The notes under the pieces: generated by a model
Told to the model about the DNA's origin: nothing
What the model saw: only the letters and a program-made list of their open reading frames with translations
Databases searched by the model: none
Shown: positions 34,056-45,719 of the stretch, in pieces
Layout: each line of letters starts with the position of its first letter
How positions within the stretch are numbered: position 1 is the first letter of the stretch
Source: Aldrovandia affinis
Lineage: Eukaryota; Chordata; Actinopteri; Notacanthiformes; Halosauridae
Assembly: GCA_029706075.1 (NCBI GenBank)
Contig: JAINUG010000039.1
Coordinates: 3,848,001 to 3,912,000 of the forward strand
Reading direction: 5' to 3'
Length of the DNA: 64,000 bases
Position numbers and translations under genes: made by a program

Positions 34056-36895
34056 ATAGGATATTTACTTTATCTTTGCCACAAAGGTGCAAAAAAATAT
34101 TTTCAGGCAAAGTATTACCTAATCACAATATTTAGCTATTATAAATAAGAACTGCCTTCGCTTGGAGGCATTAGCTCGGGGTGTGCCACTTTAATATTGT
34201 ACTTTAATAGTACAAATTGTTAGCCTACTCTCTTAGGATGTTTTAATTCTTCGTAAATTGTTCATTTGCATAATAAAGTACAAGTTAATATATCGAGCAG
34301 CTCAGCCCAATTGCTAATGCTGCAGTTAGCACACTGAAAAAGAAAGAAGAAGGAAAAAATGTATGAGGGGGCCCAAATGATACTGAGAGACAGAGGAAAT
34401 TATATAACATAGCACCGGAGTCTCGGGCTAGGTCACATTTGTATTCTCCCGCAACCAAGAGAGGCAGAGGTGATGCAGTCGATACCGCCGCAAACATAAA
34501 TCTGTCTCAGCCCCCGGTTAATGGTGGCGTAAAAAGGGCCGGAACCCGGGGCTGAACCGAGCAAAGTTGGGCGAGGTCTTGAGGGGTCAAAATTAAAAGA
34601 CAGGTTTGATCAAACGCTTCCTTCCTCGGGGGGATTAGGGTAAAAAGCTGACAGTAATCTCCTGCAGGCTGCTCTGCATCGCGCTCATTCTGGTGAGTGA
34701 CTCTAATGATGAACTCCCCGGTCCAATCACTGTCAGTCACATTACCCTGCTGTGTCTCATTTGCTGCAGTGGCTTCTTCCTCGGCTCTCCTGCCGTTGTC
34801 TCTCCGGCAAATTTTGAGCGAGCAAATTCCACGGTGAAATATCGGTAATGAATGCATATTGAGTGCCTGCTTCCGCTTTACCCACTTCATCAGTTGATAT
34901 GTGTTCCTGTTCGCCGGTGTAGTAATTTCAGTAACCCTGAAAGCTCTCGCTCTCAATCACCCTTTCAATCTCTCTTTCCCTCCTCTATCTGTCTCACTGT
35001 CTTCTTCACTCTCTCCCTCTCTTGCTCTCCTCTCTCTCACTCTCTTTTTCTCTCCTCTCTTTCTCTCCCCCTCCGTCGCACACGGGCACGCGTGTAAACG
35101 CACACGCAGATGCACTCAAGCGCACGCGCACATGCACACGCAAACACACACAGATGCACACACATGGGCACGCATGCACGCCAACGCACGCACGCAAGCA
35201 CACACATGCACGCCACGCGGTTGCTTTTCCACGGCTGTACCCTGGTAGACAGTGTTTTATATACATGTAGTTTCTCGCAGTGCACAGCTCCTGTCAGGCC
35301 TTTTCTCCCTGCAGGGTCTGTACAAGCAGCACTTCCAGACACACACACACGCGCACACACACACACACACACACACGCCCACGCACACACACAGGCCCAT
35401 AATCTCCTGAGACCAGCTGCATATCCCCCTCTCAAAGCGCTGGGTTTACCTGATCCAGCACTGCGTTAATCACTGGCCTGAAGGAAGGGGGGGAATCCAC
35501 ACACCCCCCACAGGAGTTCCTGCCAACCCCCTCCCTCCCCTGTCATTGCCACCTCTCATCTCATCTCAGGTGCCAGACTCTGACCTCTCCACAAGCACTC
35601 TGCTTCTCAAATATGGCTCCCCTCCCTTCCCATTCTATGCTTCTTCTTCTGTCTCTTTTTTTCTTTTTTCATTGTTCAAATCCGCGCGTGGTATTCGGGA
35701 AGAAATCCGTCAGTAGTTGGTGTGGTCAAACCTGCATATGAAAGAAGCATGGCTAATTGACTCTTATTAATGCTATTAAGGGGCCAGTTGGGATTTGTGT
35801 GAATTTAATAAAGTGTTTGTTAATGCTTATTAACAATGTTGCAAAACAAGACAATGACAAACATTTCAGATGTTTCTTCTATAAAATCACAAACGTGTTA
35901 GATAATCCTTCAGTCATTTGTATTGATTAAGGTGTAATATTGTATCATGGACCTATTCAATGCGATATCCTCAACTTCATTATTGACTCATTAATCAATG
36001 ATAATGTCATTAAACAAAGAACTACCAAGTCCTTACATTCTTGTTCTCTTATTAAACCCCAGACAACGACAACGGCATGCCAACGACTGATTCTTTGATT
36101 TCAGTTGACCTCTTTCAGTGACCCATTCAATTTAATCAGAGGTTAATAACTGGCAATCAGTGAATCCACTGCATCCACTTACAATGAACTGGTAGGAGAA
36201 ATGCTGGCAATACTGATGAATAAGTAGCAATCGGTATTGAATATGGAATCATGGATCATAGTAACGATTTCTAGGACACCATTTATAAGTTCCTTCATAG
36301 AAGTAAGGGACTGTAAGAGAGTGATCCCTACCAAGAGATAGCAATATTTGAATAAAAACAGTTTGTATTGTGATGCCCTCAAGTTATTAAAAGAATCATC
36401 TCTATTTACATCACACCTTCGTTCTTTCAAGTCACTTTTCTGTGAATAGATAAAAATACCCGTGACAAATGTGGCTTAACGCTCCCCGGAGACTGCATCA
36501 GAGCTGGAGTGCCAAGCAAGATTCCTCAACAGCCAATAATTTGATTACGAAACAAATTACGGAATTCATGAGAGACTAACTGTCAAACAGAGCTCAAGGA
36601 CCTCAGGACTCTGAGTAGATGGAGAAGCGAGCGTGACCTATTTAATAAGATATCAGTCCAAACAGGTTCCGTGTGAGGGATTATTAATATCGCATGCGCT
36701 GATATCGATGCGTTTGCACAATTTATGCGTTCGCCGTTGGGGAGTAGCCAGAGACCGACTAAATAGGATGTGCGAGTGGATCGCTCTGCCCTGGGCTGAC
36801 ATCAGAAACGATCTCTGGACACCGTGGTGTGTTTTCAGAGTCACCGCCAGCAGGAGAAATGTTCAACAAAGGCCAGCTAAAGCTCTTCTCCGGTG
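34056..36895. other. Unique DNA plus CA/CT low-complexity
   Basis: CT-rich sequence lies at about 34965-35075. Degenerate, Z-DNA-prone CA/CG/TG sequence follows at 35080-35210, and (CA)n at 35340-35396. A 149-codon minus frame at 34507-34956 is the longest unassigned frame here; it spans repeat-free sequence and has no recognised domain. Confidence 0.5.
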
Positions 36896-36896
36896 T

Positions 36897-37330
36897 CACT
36901 TAAAGAGACAACGCCCGCTTCCGCGCTGGAACGTTTGCGGATACTCTTGGCGGATACCCGACCGTTGTAAATACCATCGGCGAGTCAGACAAACGTTCGT
37001 TGCTTGCGTCGACGCAGGCGCCATTTGCCGCGACGCAAAGCCAAAGTGGTTGTTGGGTTTGTCCGGGGTCTGCGCCCAGACTCCGCTCGGGCCAGCTGTT
37101 CGGTAGAGGCGGGGTTCTGGCTGCGATTGGCCCCCGATGCCTGGCTCGGGGTGGTCCAGCTGCTCCCCTCCAGAGGAGCTGAGTGTGTTGTATACCGAGC
37201 GTGGCACAGGGAGGGGGGACCAGCTGCGCTTGCCGAGCCCAGGGCACGTCCCGCATTAACGGCGGGAGCCTCTGCCCTCCATGCCCCCGCCGCCCGCCCC
37301 TGGCACCACACCCCGGGTTCACACAGAGCG
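36897..37330. promoter_or_regulatory. CpG island
   Basis: By hand count about 41 CpG in 420 bases (36901-37320), roughly the number expected without CpG depletion. Frames of 100 to 157 codons open on both strands at once, which is a compositional effect. A TATA-like TATAAATAG lies 440 bp beyond, at 37767-37775. It is a candidate promoter region, with direction and target unknown. Confidence 0.5.
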
Positions 37331-37334
37331 CAAC

Positions 37335-38675
37335 TCCTGGTGAAATTTATTTCATACTATTGATTTTCTACATTAACACCAACACACCTCACCCAAATGA
37401 AATCAAACCTAAGAAAGGGCCTCTAAATGGATAGAAATGTTTTTCTTGTTTTCATTTTCCCTCCCTCCCCACCACCCCATCCACACAACGGCCCTTCATA
37501 TCAGCCCAAACAATAACCCCCACCCCTCAGACCACCCCCCCCCCCAGGAGAAAGGAAAACCAACCCACACAATGTCAACTTCAATTTAAACCAATGATTG
37601 AACTTTTTTTGCACTGCCCATAAATGTAATATACGGCTGCCACATTTTGAAAAAAATAAAACTTGGCAAACAACTCCAAACTCCCACCCACTCCCCACCA
37701 CCCTCTGCTCTCCGTCTTTCTGTCCTCACAGCCAGACTGCCTCACAACTCATACTCCACTACAGAGTATAAATAGGTTTGTGTAAGGAACTTTCAGATGC
37801 CTCCGTGGGGCTTAGACGAAATGGAAGATGTGATTTAATTATATTTTCATATTAAAAGTATTTTCTTCTTCCTCCTCTACTTCCTTCTACTTCCTTTTAA
37901 GCAAATAGTGATCTGGTGGATCTGGTGCTGACGCAGTGTCTTGGGTCTTCCTGACCCTTCTTGTGTCTTAGCCTCTAAACGTGTCACATTGTGCCTCTTT
38001 GTCTCCTGTCGAAGTCCCTTGGAGTCTCTCGTGCCTTTACTGGGGTAAATAATGCATACTTGGGTTTCACATTTAGTTTGCCCATGCATCCAGCATTCTG
38101 CGTAGGAATAGTGGGCTTATGATTATGAACATTGCCGACCACATCACTTTCCTCTTTCAGAAACTTCGCTTCCCGTTAAGGACTAACAAGAAGACTGTCA
38201 CTCAGTATCAAAGGCTGCATGAGCTCCTTCTTTTAAAGATATCGTGCGTTACCTACTGGAAGCAGAAATTGGTCAGAATGTCAGCAAAAGGAGGCAGTAA
38301 ATGTGTTTCTCTCAGTCTCACTGCCATTGACAGTGCCTCACTGTCTACATTTCTCGATGTATCTCATTGTCTGTATGTCTCGTTGAGTCTCATTGTCTCT
38401 TGATCTAAAGTCTCGCTGTCTAAATATTTCTTGCTTTTCCTCTGTGTGTGTCATGTGCGTATTTGTGCGTTTGTTTGTCTGTTTTTTGTTTTGTTTGCCA
38501 ATGTCTATTGGAACTGGTCAATTATGAGCGCTGCAAAAACACAGACACTCTATCAAAGGAATGTGTCCTTCAACATGATAATTATCATCATTCATTTGAG
38601 CAAGATGAGACTATGTAAGTTGCATTTTATCTTGGGCCAGTTGCATTTCATCTTGGGCAACATGTGTAGTTTTAT
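37335..38675. other. Unique DNA, weak acceptor-like site
   Basis: C-rich patch at about 37530-37545. At 38158 a strong acceptor-like TTTCCTCTTTCAG precedes a frame that stays open to 38403, but no consensus donor follows and no domain is recognised. Confidence 0.45.
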
Positions 38676-38680
38676 TGTAC

Positions 38681-38775
38681 ATATTCATTTATACAGCTGG
38701 GTATCTACTGAAGCAATTCAGGTTAAACACATTTTTACAATACGGGTACGAGAGCAATGCCCCATTCCTGACTCT
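38681..38775 (-). mobile_element. V-SINE core fragment
   Basis: The complement of ATTTATACAGCTGGGTATCT, ACTGAAGCAATTCAGGTTAA and GAGCAATGCCCCAT is the central part of a minus-strand V-SINE. The tail and most of the tRNA head are missing or unrecognisable. Confidence 0.75.
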
Positions 38776-38779
38776 CTTT

Positions 38780-40425
38780 TGAAATTGTTCTGGAGTCCCA
38801 GTATCTTAAAAAGGTCGACGGCATTTGAAATTTCCTCTACAGGCTAATTACTTTCTAACTGCAGTGGGCACACCAGTATTGCTGCCTGCGGTGTGTATGA
38901 TAGCAGTCTGTGCTTTAGACAGGCAGTTCGGGCACTTCTGAGAGTCTTAGGAGGAACCGAGAGCTTTGATATCCCACGGATAAGAGCAATGTCCACAGTA
39001 CTTGTTCTCCGTACGGGCTTAATTCCCATGGAGCGTCATTAACCTTTTCTCATCATATCAAATCATTACGGAAAGTGGAGTACATTCTGAGTCCCAAGGG
39101 TCAGGGAGGTCATGTTAGACCTATTGATATTATGATAAAATGTATCTAGTACACAAAAGTGAATTATGACCTTTCTGGCAATTACATTTACACAATTATT
39201 TATAATTATTTACGATTATAAAACGGTTAAATTATCGGGACTGATGCCGTTGACGTGTTCATGCATTGATAATATTAAATATGAATAATGTGATATTGTT
39301 CAAGCAATTAGCAGCAGTGCCTCATAATATCCATAATTAATATCAGCCATCAGTGTTATTGATTTTGTCTGAAATATGGAACTGAGATACTGGAACATGC
39401 AAACAGACGGATTTTAAAAGTTTATCTAAAAAAGACAAATAAACTCCTAGATGTTTGTTTGGATAAACTAGTGTTTGTTTGTTTTTTTGCTGTGAGTTCA
39501 AATTTCAGTATCAAAGTAGCTCTATTTGAGTAGTTAGGTGGGCCTTCAGCTCTGAATACAATTTAAATACTCTTTCGCCAGCCACTACATCTGTAAATGC
39601 ATGCTTTCAACACGCCTGAGAAAAACTGTCAAAATTATCAACAAAAGCCATGAATAATGGAGAGGAATGCCCACAAACCAAAACTGTGGCAAACAAAAGC
39701 ACCAAAGCAAGAGTTTTAAACGGAAACTACGCGGTATGCAGCTAATGCGAATTGCGTGTGAATACTTATGTGGCCTGAAATGCAATTCATGCAAACCAGA
39801 GTTATAAGACGAATAAGAAGGAGGGGAGAGAGATCTAATCTGGAGATTACACAGGGTTGTGTTGGCTTTTCTCTTTAATGAGCGCAACATCCCCGGCCCA
39901 CTGGAACAGGAGCGGCTGAGAGACTGTCGGCGCGGTGGGCTGAGGATGTGAAATTGAATAGAGCCCTTTCAGCTCTGCTGCTCGTCTCCCCCGGGGGGTG
40001 AGAGACCGGTTGCCATGGTTATCTTGGAATCCTGCAGCTAATGGGTAGGAGTTGCGTAGCTCTGGCAACCTGGCCAGTCTGGGGCGGAATACGGACAGAG
40101 CGGGTGGGTGGGGGGTTGTGGGGGTGCTTGCGGCGTCCTGGGACACGAGAGGTCACACACATCGCTCGGATGCATGTTAAAGACCACTTTTTTTTCCACG
40201 GGGTGGGGAGGTTTGTTCTCCCCTCTCTCACTCCCCCTTTCCTCTCCTGTAAACCAGCAGCTGCAATTGTGAACCGTAAGCCAGTTACATGGTCAGGATA
40301 CAAATCTATTTTTGAGCAAAACTGGTGCAATAAACATCTCTTGGTCTCTTTTGGTCATCCTTTTCTCCGGTATGTATGGAGGCAAGGATAACCCTCTCCC
40401 ACCACCACCCCAACACTCTTATTGT
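38780..40425. other. Unique DNA, no gene seen
   Basis: Contains a GC-richer, repeat-free segment at 39840-40070 that could be regulatory. Overlapping minus frames at 39847-40330 have no recognised domain. Confidence 0.45.
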
Positions 40426-40429
40426 AATT

Positions 40430-40430
40430 G

Positions 40431-40480
<50 letters not shown>

Positions 40481-40481
40481 A
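40430..40481. repeat. (TTA)n microsatellite
   Basis: About 16 TTA units; poly-Ile/Tyr frames over it are artefacts. Confidence 0.97.
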
Positions 40482-40906
40482 TGGGTTTTATTGTTATTCC
40501 TGATATTGATATTCATCATTTCTATATATTTGTTTTTTTCATAGATTTTTCAATTCAATTCAGCTTGAAATTATAGTATATTTTGAGTTTGGTTCAGACA
40601 TGAAACTTGTCATTTCTATTGCATACATATTTGATATAGAGAAATTGTGTTGCTTTTATATTTTGATATTGAGCCTGGCATATAGCCTGTTTGTTTTAAC
40701 AGAAAACATTGGCACGCACATCTATTGTAGTAGACAAGGGGCTAAGAAAATCTGTCAGCAGTAAAATGTTGCAATCAAACAAGTCCCGCCGAAACCCTAC
40801 AAATAGGCCACTCCAGCGATTACAGTCCTGCGCTGCGGTTAGATCTACTTCTCAGGCCACTTGAGGTTCCAAAGAAGAAGCTCTGTTAAACCCAAACATA
40901 GATCAG

Positions 40907-42060
40907 GGCCGGTATGTATCAAATATCTTAAGAGTTACACTTACGACACCTCCCAAGAGCTTACTTTGGAGTGAAATCACTCTTCGCTTAAAGTGGTCGG
41001 TAAAACATAGTTATCAAACAGCTCATACTTTCTCTTAAGGAAGTCTTCAAATATTCACAAGAGTAGCTTGTAAGTGTGTTTTTGCAACAATCACAGGTGC
41101 CACAAATGTAAAGATTAAGATGAGGTCATCAATCGCCAAAATGGCAAGGCGGAATAACCAATCTGCTTTTGTAAAATCTGTATTCTTTGATGGTCAACAC
41201 AAGTTCCCAATAAAGTTAAACAGACCCTCATAGTAAAAGATGCCTTGTTGGCTAATATTAGGCTAAGCAAAATGGGTTTAAAAAGAAAACCATATTGCAC
41301 TCAGGTAGGAGGTAGACTAGCAAAAGGGAATAATTAAGGGAAGATTTAGCCCCACACAACGCAATGACACAAGTCATAAAAAAGAGGCATGGAGGCAGAT
41401 CGCAGACAACAAATGCAAGCTTCGCCTCCGCCATTCAGAGCCTGGAGGAAAGCGAAAAAAATGGTATAATGTTTTATCCAAAGCGCATCAGGAAAATCTT
41501 CCATTTCAAGGAGGCAACATCTGGCACTGGTTCGTATTTATTTATGAGACACATTTGTTTTATATTGCAATATTGCTGATGAACAACAACAGTTATTCAA
41601 ATTATTTTGACTATTGAGCTACAATTCTTTTATTGTAGTTATACTTTATATTCAGGTGGAGGTACTGCGCCTAAACCTTTAAGTGCAGTGTTAAAATAAC
41701 TTGCATCTCTGCCGTAACTGTGCTACTTCTCAAAGTTGCTGGCAATATTACATCCCGCACAAGATCACTGACAAAGATGATTCCGTGATGATCTAAGCGA
41801 TAACGTTTGTTTAACTATGCATCATCAAACATTCTTCCTGTCTTGGAAGGTGCACGCACGTCTCCGTCTTCACAAATGTTCCATCTTTCCTACTCCTAGT
41901 TAAGAGAGCTCCAGGGGTATCCTGACAGCTTAAGAGTACTTTTAAGTCAAAAGAAATCACCTTTATTCTTACATTTGAGTGTAGGAGTAAAAGTCACCAA
42001 TTATTAAACTTAAGTTGGACTGGAGACCATTTTTTTTAGTGGCTTGATACATATGGCCAC
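40907..42060 (+). mobile_element. PIF/Harbinger-like element, internally deleted
   Basis: The ends match in inverse orientation: GGTATGTATCAA at 40911-40922 and TTGATACATATGGCC at about 42044-42058. Further similar motifs lie inside both ends (CTTAAGAGT near 40929, CTTAAGAGTAC near 41930). The interior keeps a fragment of a Myb/SANT-like protein (separate entry), which PIF/Harbinger elements encode beside their transposase. At about 1.15 kb it is too short for a full element of some 3-4 kb, and no DDE transposase is seen. The superfamily call rests on the Myb fragment and the TATGTATCAA-type end, so it is an inference. Confidence 0.6.
41375..41533 (+). pseudogene. Myb/SANT-like domain fragment of the Harbinger-like element
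   Basis: The + frame starting at 41375 reads KKEAWRQIAD and later GKRKKWYNVLSKA. The spaced Trp residues and the KKWYN.LS.A ending resemble the third helix of Myb/SANT-like DNA-binding proteins encoded by Harbinger transposons. The helix between is distorted and there is no start codon in frame nearby. Such proteins help import the transposase and bind the ends; here it is a remnant. Confidence 0.5.
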
Positions 42061-42061
42061 T

Positions 42062-43005
42062 GGTCTGCCTTTCTCTGGTATAAAATGTTGCTTTTCTCCA
42101 TATATGGTCTATAATGATGAGTTATAGTTCTCATTAGAAATATGGAAGCAGTTGACTATTTGTTTAAATCATTTTGGCACAACCTTTTTATTGACAGGTT
42201 CCAAATTGTTGTTTTTTCCTCCCACACCCAGCAAGAATGTACAAGTGGTGCTCCTTCCCTGGTACTACATACAGTATTTGTTGTACCTAAGGCTTCCCTT
42301 TGTACTTCACGCTTCTGGAGTTCCTTGGAACAGCTCCACACAACATCTCCCTTTATCTTGTTGAGTTGTTTCTCTTCACTGCATGTGGGTCTTGTTTCTC
42401 CTCTATACAACACATTTATAAATGCTAATAAATGTATAAATACATTTAGAATATTTTTTTTAAATTCTAAATGCTCTGCATAACTTCTGTTTGGGACAAG
42501 AAGCTCCACACTTTTATTGTGAATCTAGATTAGGTGGTTATTTTGTAAACATAGTTTTCCAGGAAATGTACCCCTCTATAAATTAAAACAGTTTAATTCA
42601 TCTAAAAGGTTCAATTGAATTGACTATTTAACTTATTGTTGCTTTATAATGAATGGCCCGGGCAGAGCCTGCTTTTACTTTAAAATCTGTTTGTTTTGGT
42701 CCTTTTTGCCTGATATTTTCATTTAGGATAAATCAACACTGAGGTTCTAAAATGTCAGTACTGCTACTTTGATTGGCATGTTGGGAACTTTTTTTATTGC
42801 TCCCAATATTTGCTTTTTGCATTCTTGTGTGTAAAATGGTTTCTTTAATTTCAAATGAATAATAAAGAACCGTTCACGAAAAAGAATAATAAAATAAGTG
42901 AACATCATTCTAAAGCCACTCCTGCATTAAGCTGTACTTAAAGACTCACATTTTGTATTGTCCTCCATTATGTGGACATTTAATCCAGAATGTTATGAAT
43001 TGTGT
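42062..43005. other. Unique DNA, no gene seen
   Basis: AT-rich. Overlapping frames on both strands at 42142-42509 have no recognised domain. Confidence 0.5.
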
Positions 43006-43008
43006 CTG

Positions 43009-43158
43009 ATATATATATACACATACTGTATATATATATATATGTATGCAAGAGTGTGTGCGTGTATATGCATGTGTGTTTGTGCATGCATGTCTGAGTG
43101 TGGCTGTGTGTGTGCATGCACATGTGTCTGGGCATGTGTAAGGTGTGTGTCTGTGTGT
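43009..43158. repeat. (TA)n then degenerate (TG)n microsatellite
   Basis: TA runs at 43009-43045 pass into TGTG/CATG-rich sequence to about 43158. Confidence 0.9.
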
Positions 43159-43159
43159 T

Positions 43160-45460
43160 TACAGTAACTTTTTACTTTCTGTTTTTATCTCTTTCAGACA
43201 GTGAAGACAGTTAAGGAGCGGATTTGAAAAATCCCAGACCATGAGTTAAATGGGAGTTACCATCTTGCCTCACCCCAATAACTCTTCATTCTTAACATTT
43301 AGTATGATTTCTATACATTACTGAATCAACATCAATCAATCATCAAATCAAGAATCATACTAACTTATCACTGAACATTTTTAAATGGAGTTGGATTTGG
43401 ACAATTTTCTTTTTCTTTCATTTCATTTCTTTCACTATTCATATAGTTGCTTTTCTTGCATCTTAAGGCACTCCCTGGCAAGAAAGTGACAACAAAATAC
43501 ATTATTGTTCAAATCCCAGCAGCCTTTGTGCTGTTGAGCTTGTGGAGGTCACCGTGAGTGTCAGCCATGTTCATATGGCTTATCCTTGGAATAATATCCT
43601 TTTCCCTAACATTGTAGATACCTGTTCTTTTCCTCTTTGTGTGTCTGAGTCAGTCCCCACTACTTCTGAATGGTGTTGTCTCTATTGACTTTCTCGTGTT
43701 TATCCCCTGCCTTGTCCTTGTTACCTAGTAACAGCTGAGCTGAGTCACTGAAAGCAGGACATAACTTGACAATAGTGCAGTTGTGGCTGTTATCTTAACC
43801 AGCTTTTAAAAACTTGTGAGGACAAATGACAAAGCAGAATAAATCTCTTTATTCATACAAACATGACATCTGACAAGGCATTCATTTTTTCTGTCCATGT
43901 CACTGTACACGCTCTGTCTACTTGACAAATAACGTGTCAGCCAATATGGATCAAAGTTTAATCTGTCAACAGAGAGAGATTATGCTGGCTTGACTTAACA
44001 GTGAGATGGCGTGTTGACACACATAGGCCTCGGTTGACATCTTTGATGAATAGCAAGCAAGACATCCTTATTAAGTTGAAAATATGACATTTCTGTTTAT
44101 ATCTATTTAATGTTTAATATTTATGTTTATGTTTAGCATGTGTCTTGGGTTTATGTAATAGGTGTCAACAGATGTTATTGAATGGCTTATGCAGCTCTCA
44201 GCACAAGCTCTCAGCACAACAAATCGGATGGTCGTGTCATTAAAATAAGCATCTCGTTTTGCCTGCGCCTTCCTGTTCTTGGAAAGTAATATAGCCAAAG
44301 TTTTTCTTTTTTCAGTCCCAACTTTGTTTCATTCTTTATATAACCAAGTAAGTTGGTTGAGAGCATACTCTTTTACATCAACGACCTGGCCAAGAGGCTC
44401 AGTGAGTACAAGTATATACCAAACAAACACTTCGGACAACATTAAAGACACTCAAACATTCCCAGAACATTTACACAACATTAAGTGGACAGGGAAGGGG
44501 GTAATAAGAACATCAATGTTACCATTTACATAAACGGGTTGAAAAATGATTCACTAATCTGGAGAAAATCTGGCGGCTCTGCAGTAATCAGGTTTCGGGG
44601 CTGTATTCAGTTTGTTACTGCAGCAGTGTCTGATTGAAAAGCATTGTTGCCAACTGCTGTTGCTGCAGGTGAGAAAAAACATCATTCAAAAGTATTCTAT
44701 AAGTATTGTAATTAAATTTACGAGGTACAGTAATGTCGTGGAATGTGTTACCCAGCCAAGTAAACCTTTTTATTCAATTAAAAGCTCTGTTTTTAATTGG
44801 GTTTCTAATAAACCTTAAACCAGTGGCAGCTCAGTTGGCAACATGTTTGGCTCTTCAAACTTAATGGTGTACCCGAGCTGATTTTAATGTTGATTCTCCT
44901 CTCAGGATGCAGATGGCTTTGCTCATATTTTTTGGAATACTGAGTCACAGCTTTGCTGACCCCCCCATGGACTTGAACTTGGAATTGAAAAAGAAAATCC
45001 AAACCCTTTTTCCATGTCGTGGCAAAACACTTTGACATACGAGGATATTGTCGCCTTTTCTGGGACTGCTGAATTGCAGTGAAATACAAATGTGCTTCGC
45101 CTAACAGTGTAACAATGGCTTACCTGCGAATTCATTGCTCAAAAATTTACAATGGAAAGCAAGGCATAATGAGGCGAATATGCTTTCCAGTAACAGATAA
45201 TGAACAAAAAATACTATGAACTACAAAATAGTCTCGTACTGATATCTCCTGAACGTTTACTGAATTACTGACTCTCTGCCTCTGTCTCAGACACGTGGGC
45301 ACCTCCCCCGAAGCCTTGATCCTGCGAGAAGTGTTAGCTAACCCCACCAACCCATTAACCTGATTTCAGACAAAGTCCACATTGCCTCCACCCCCACTAC
45401 TGACTACCTAACTTGACACAAAGTCAGCCACCCCGCCCTCTCCTTTGGACAGATACAGTC
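43160..45460. other. Unique DNA, no confident gene
   Basis: A good acceptor-like site (TTATCTCTTTCAG ending near 43197) precedes a nine-codon frame to a stop, and an AATAAA lies near 43838. A 3' terminal exon is conceivable but unsupported. The rest is unremarkable. Confidence 0.4.
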
Positions 45461-45465
45461 TCCAC

Positions 45466-45716
45466 ACGAATGCACTGCTCGTCTCTACGAGGCAAGCTAA
45501 TTATCCGAGGGCAGCGAACTCCTCTTCTTTCCAGATGGAATTTGCCCACCCACGTTCTGGAGTCACCCTTACGCGCTTCTCAATGAATTTGTGCCGGCTC
45601 ACCCTCCTCCACTTCCCCTGGGGCGGACGCCAAACGCCGCCGTGAGGCAGCTCACACTCGTAAAGGACCAGCCAATATGGGTGCATTAGACCGCTACACT
45701 ATCAGAGGCCCCCGAT
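45466..45716 (-). mobile_element. SINE-like repeat, second copy of the 10.1-kb family
   Basis: The minus strand shares the head GGGGGCCTCTGATAGTGTAG, the GGCTGGTCCTTTA block, GAAGCGCGTAAGGGTG and GCTTGCCTCGTAGAGACGAG with the copy at 10.1 kb. It lacks the roughly 60-70 bp segment that in the other copy holds the B-box-like GGTTCGAAACC, so the two copies differ structurally near the promoter. Confidence 0.75.
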
Positions 45717-45719
45717 ACA

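Noticed and set aside
36633-37363. Open frames of 100 to 157 codons on both strands
   Set aside because: They overlap one another over a CpG island; high GC lowers stop frequency, and no domain or splice structure supports any of them.
38158-38403. Acceptor-like site with a frame open to 38403
   Set aside because: No consensus donor or polyadenylation signal at a sensible distance; the peptide becomes Ser/Leu-rich from TCTC repeats.
43198-43840. Possible 3' terminal exon (acceptor, nine codons, stop, distant AATAAA)
   Set aside because: Nine codons carry no identifying information and AATAAA is common in AT-rich DNA.
44820-44890. tRNA-like GGCAGCTCAGTTGGCAACAT
   Set aside because: It resembles an A box, but there is no B box at the right distance and no SINE tail.
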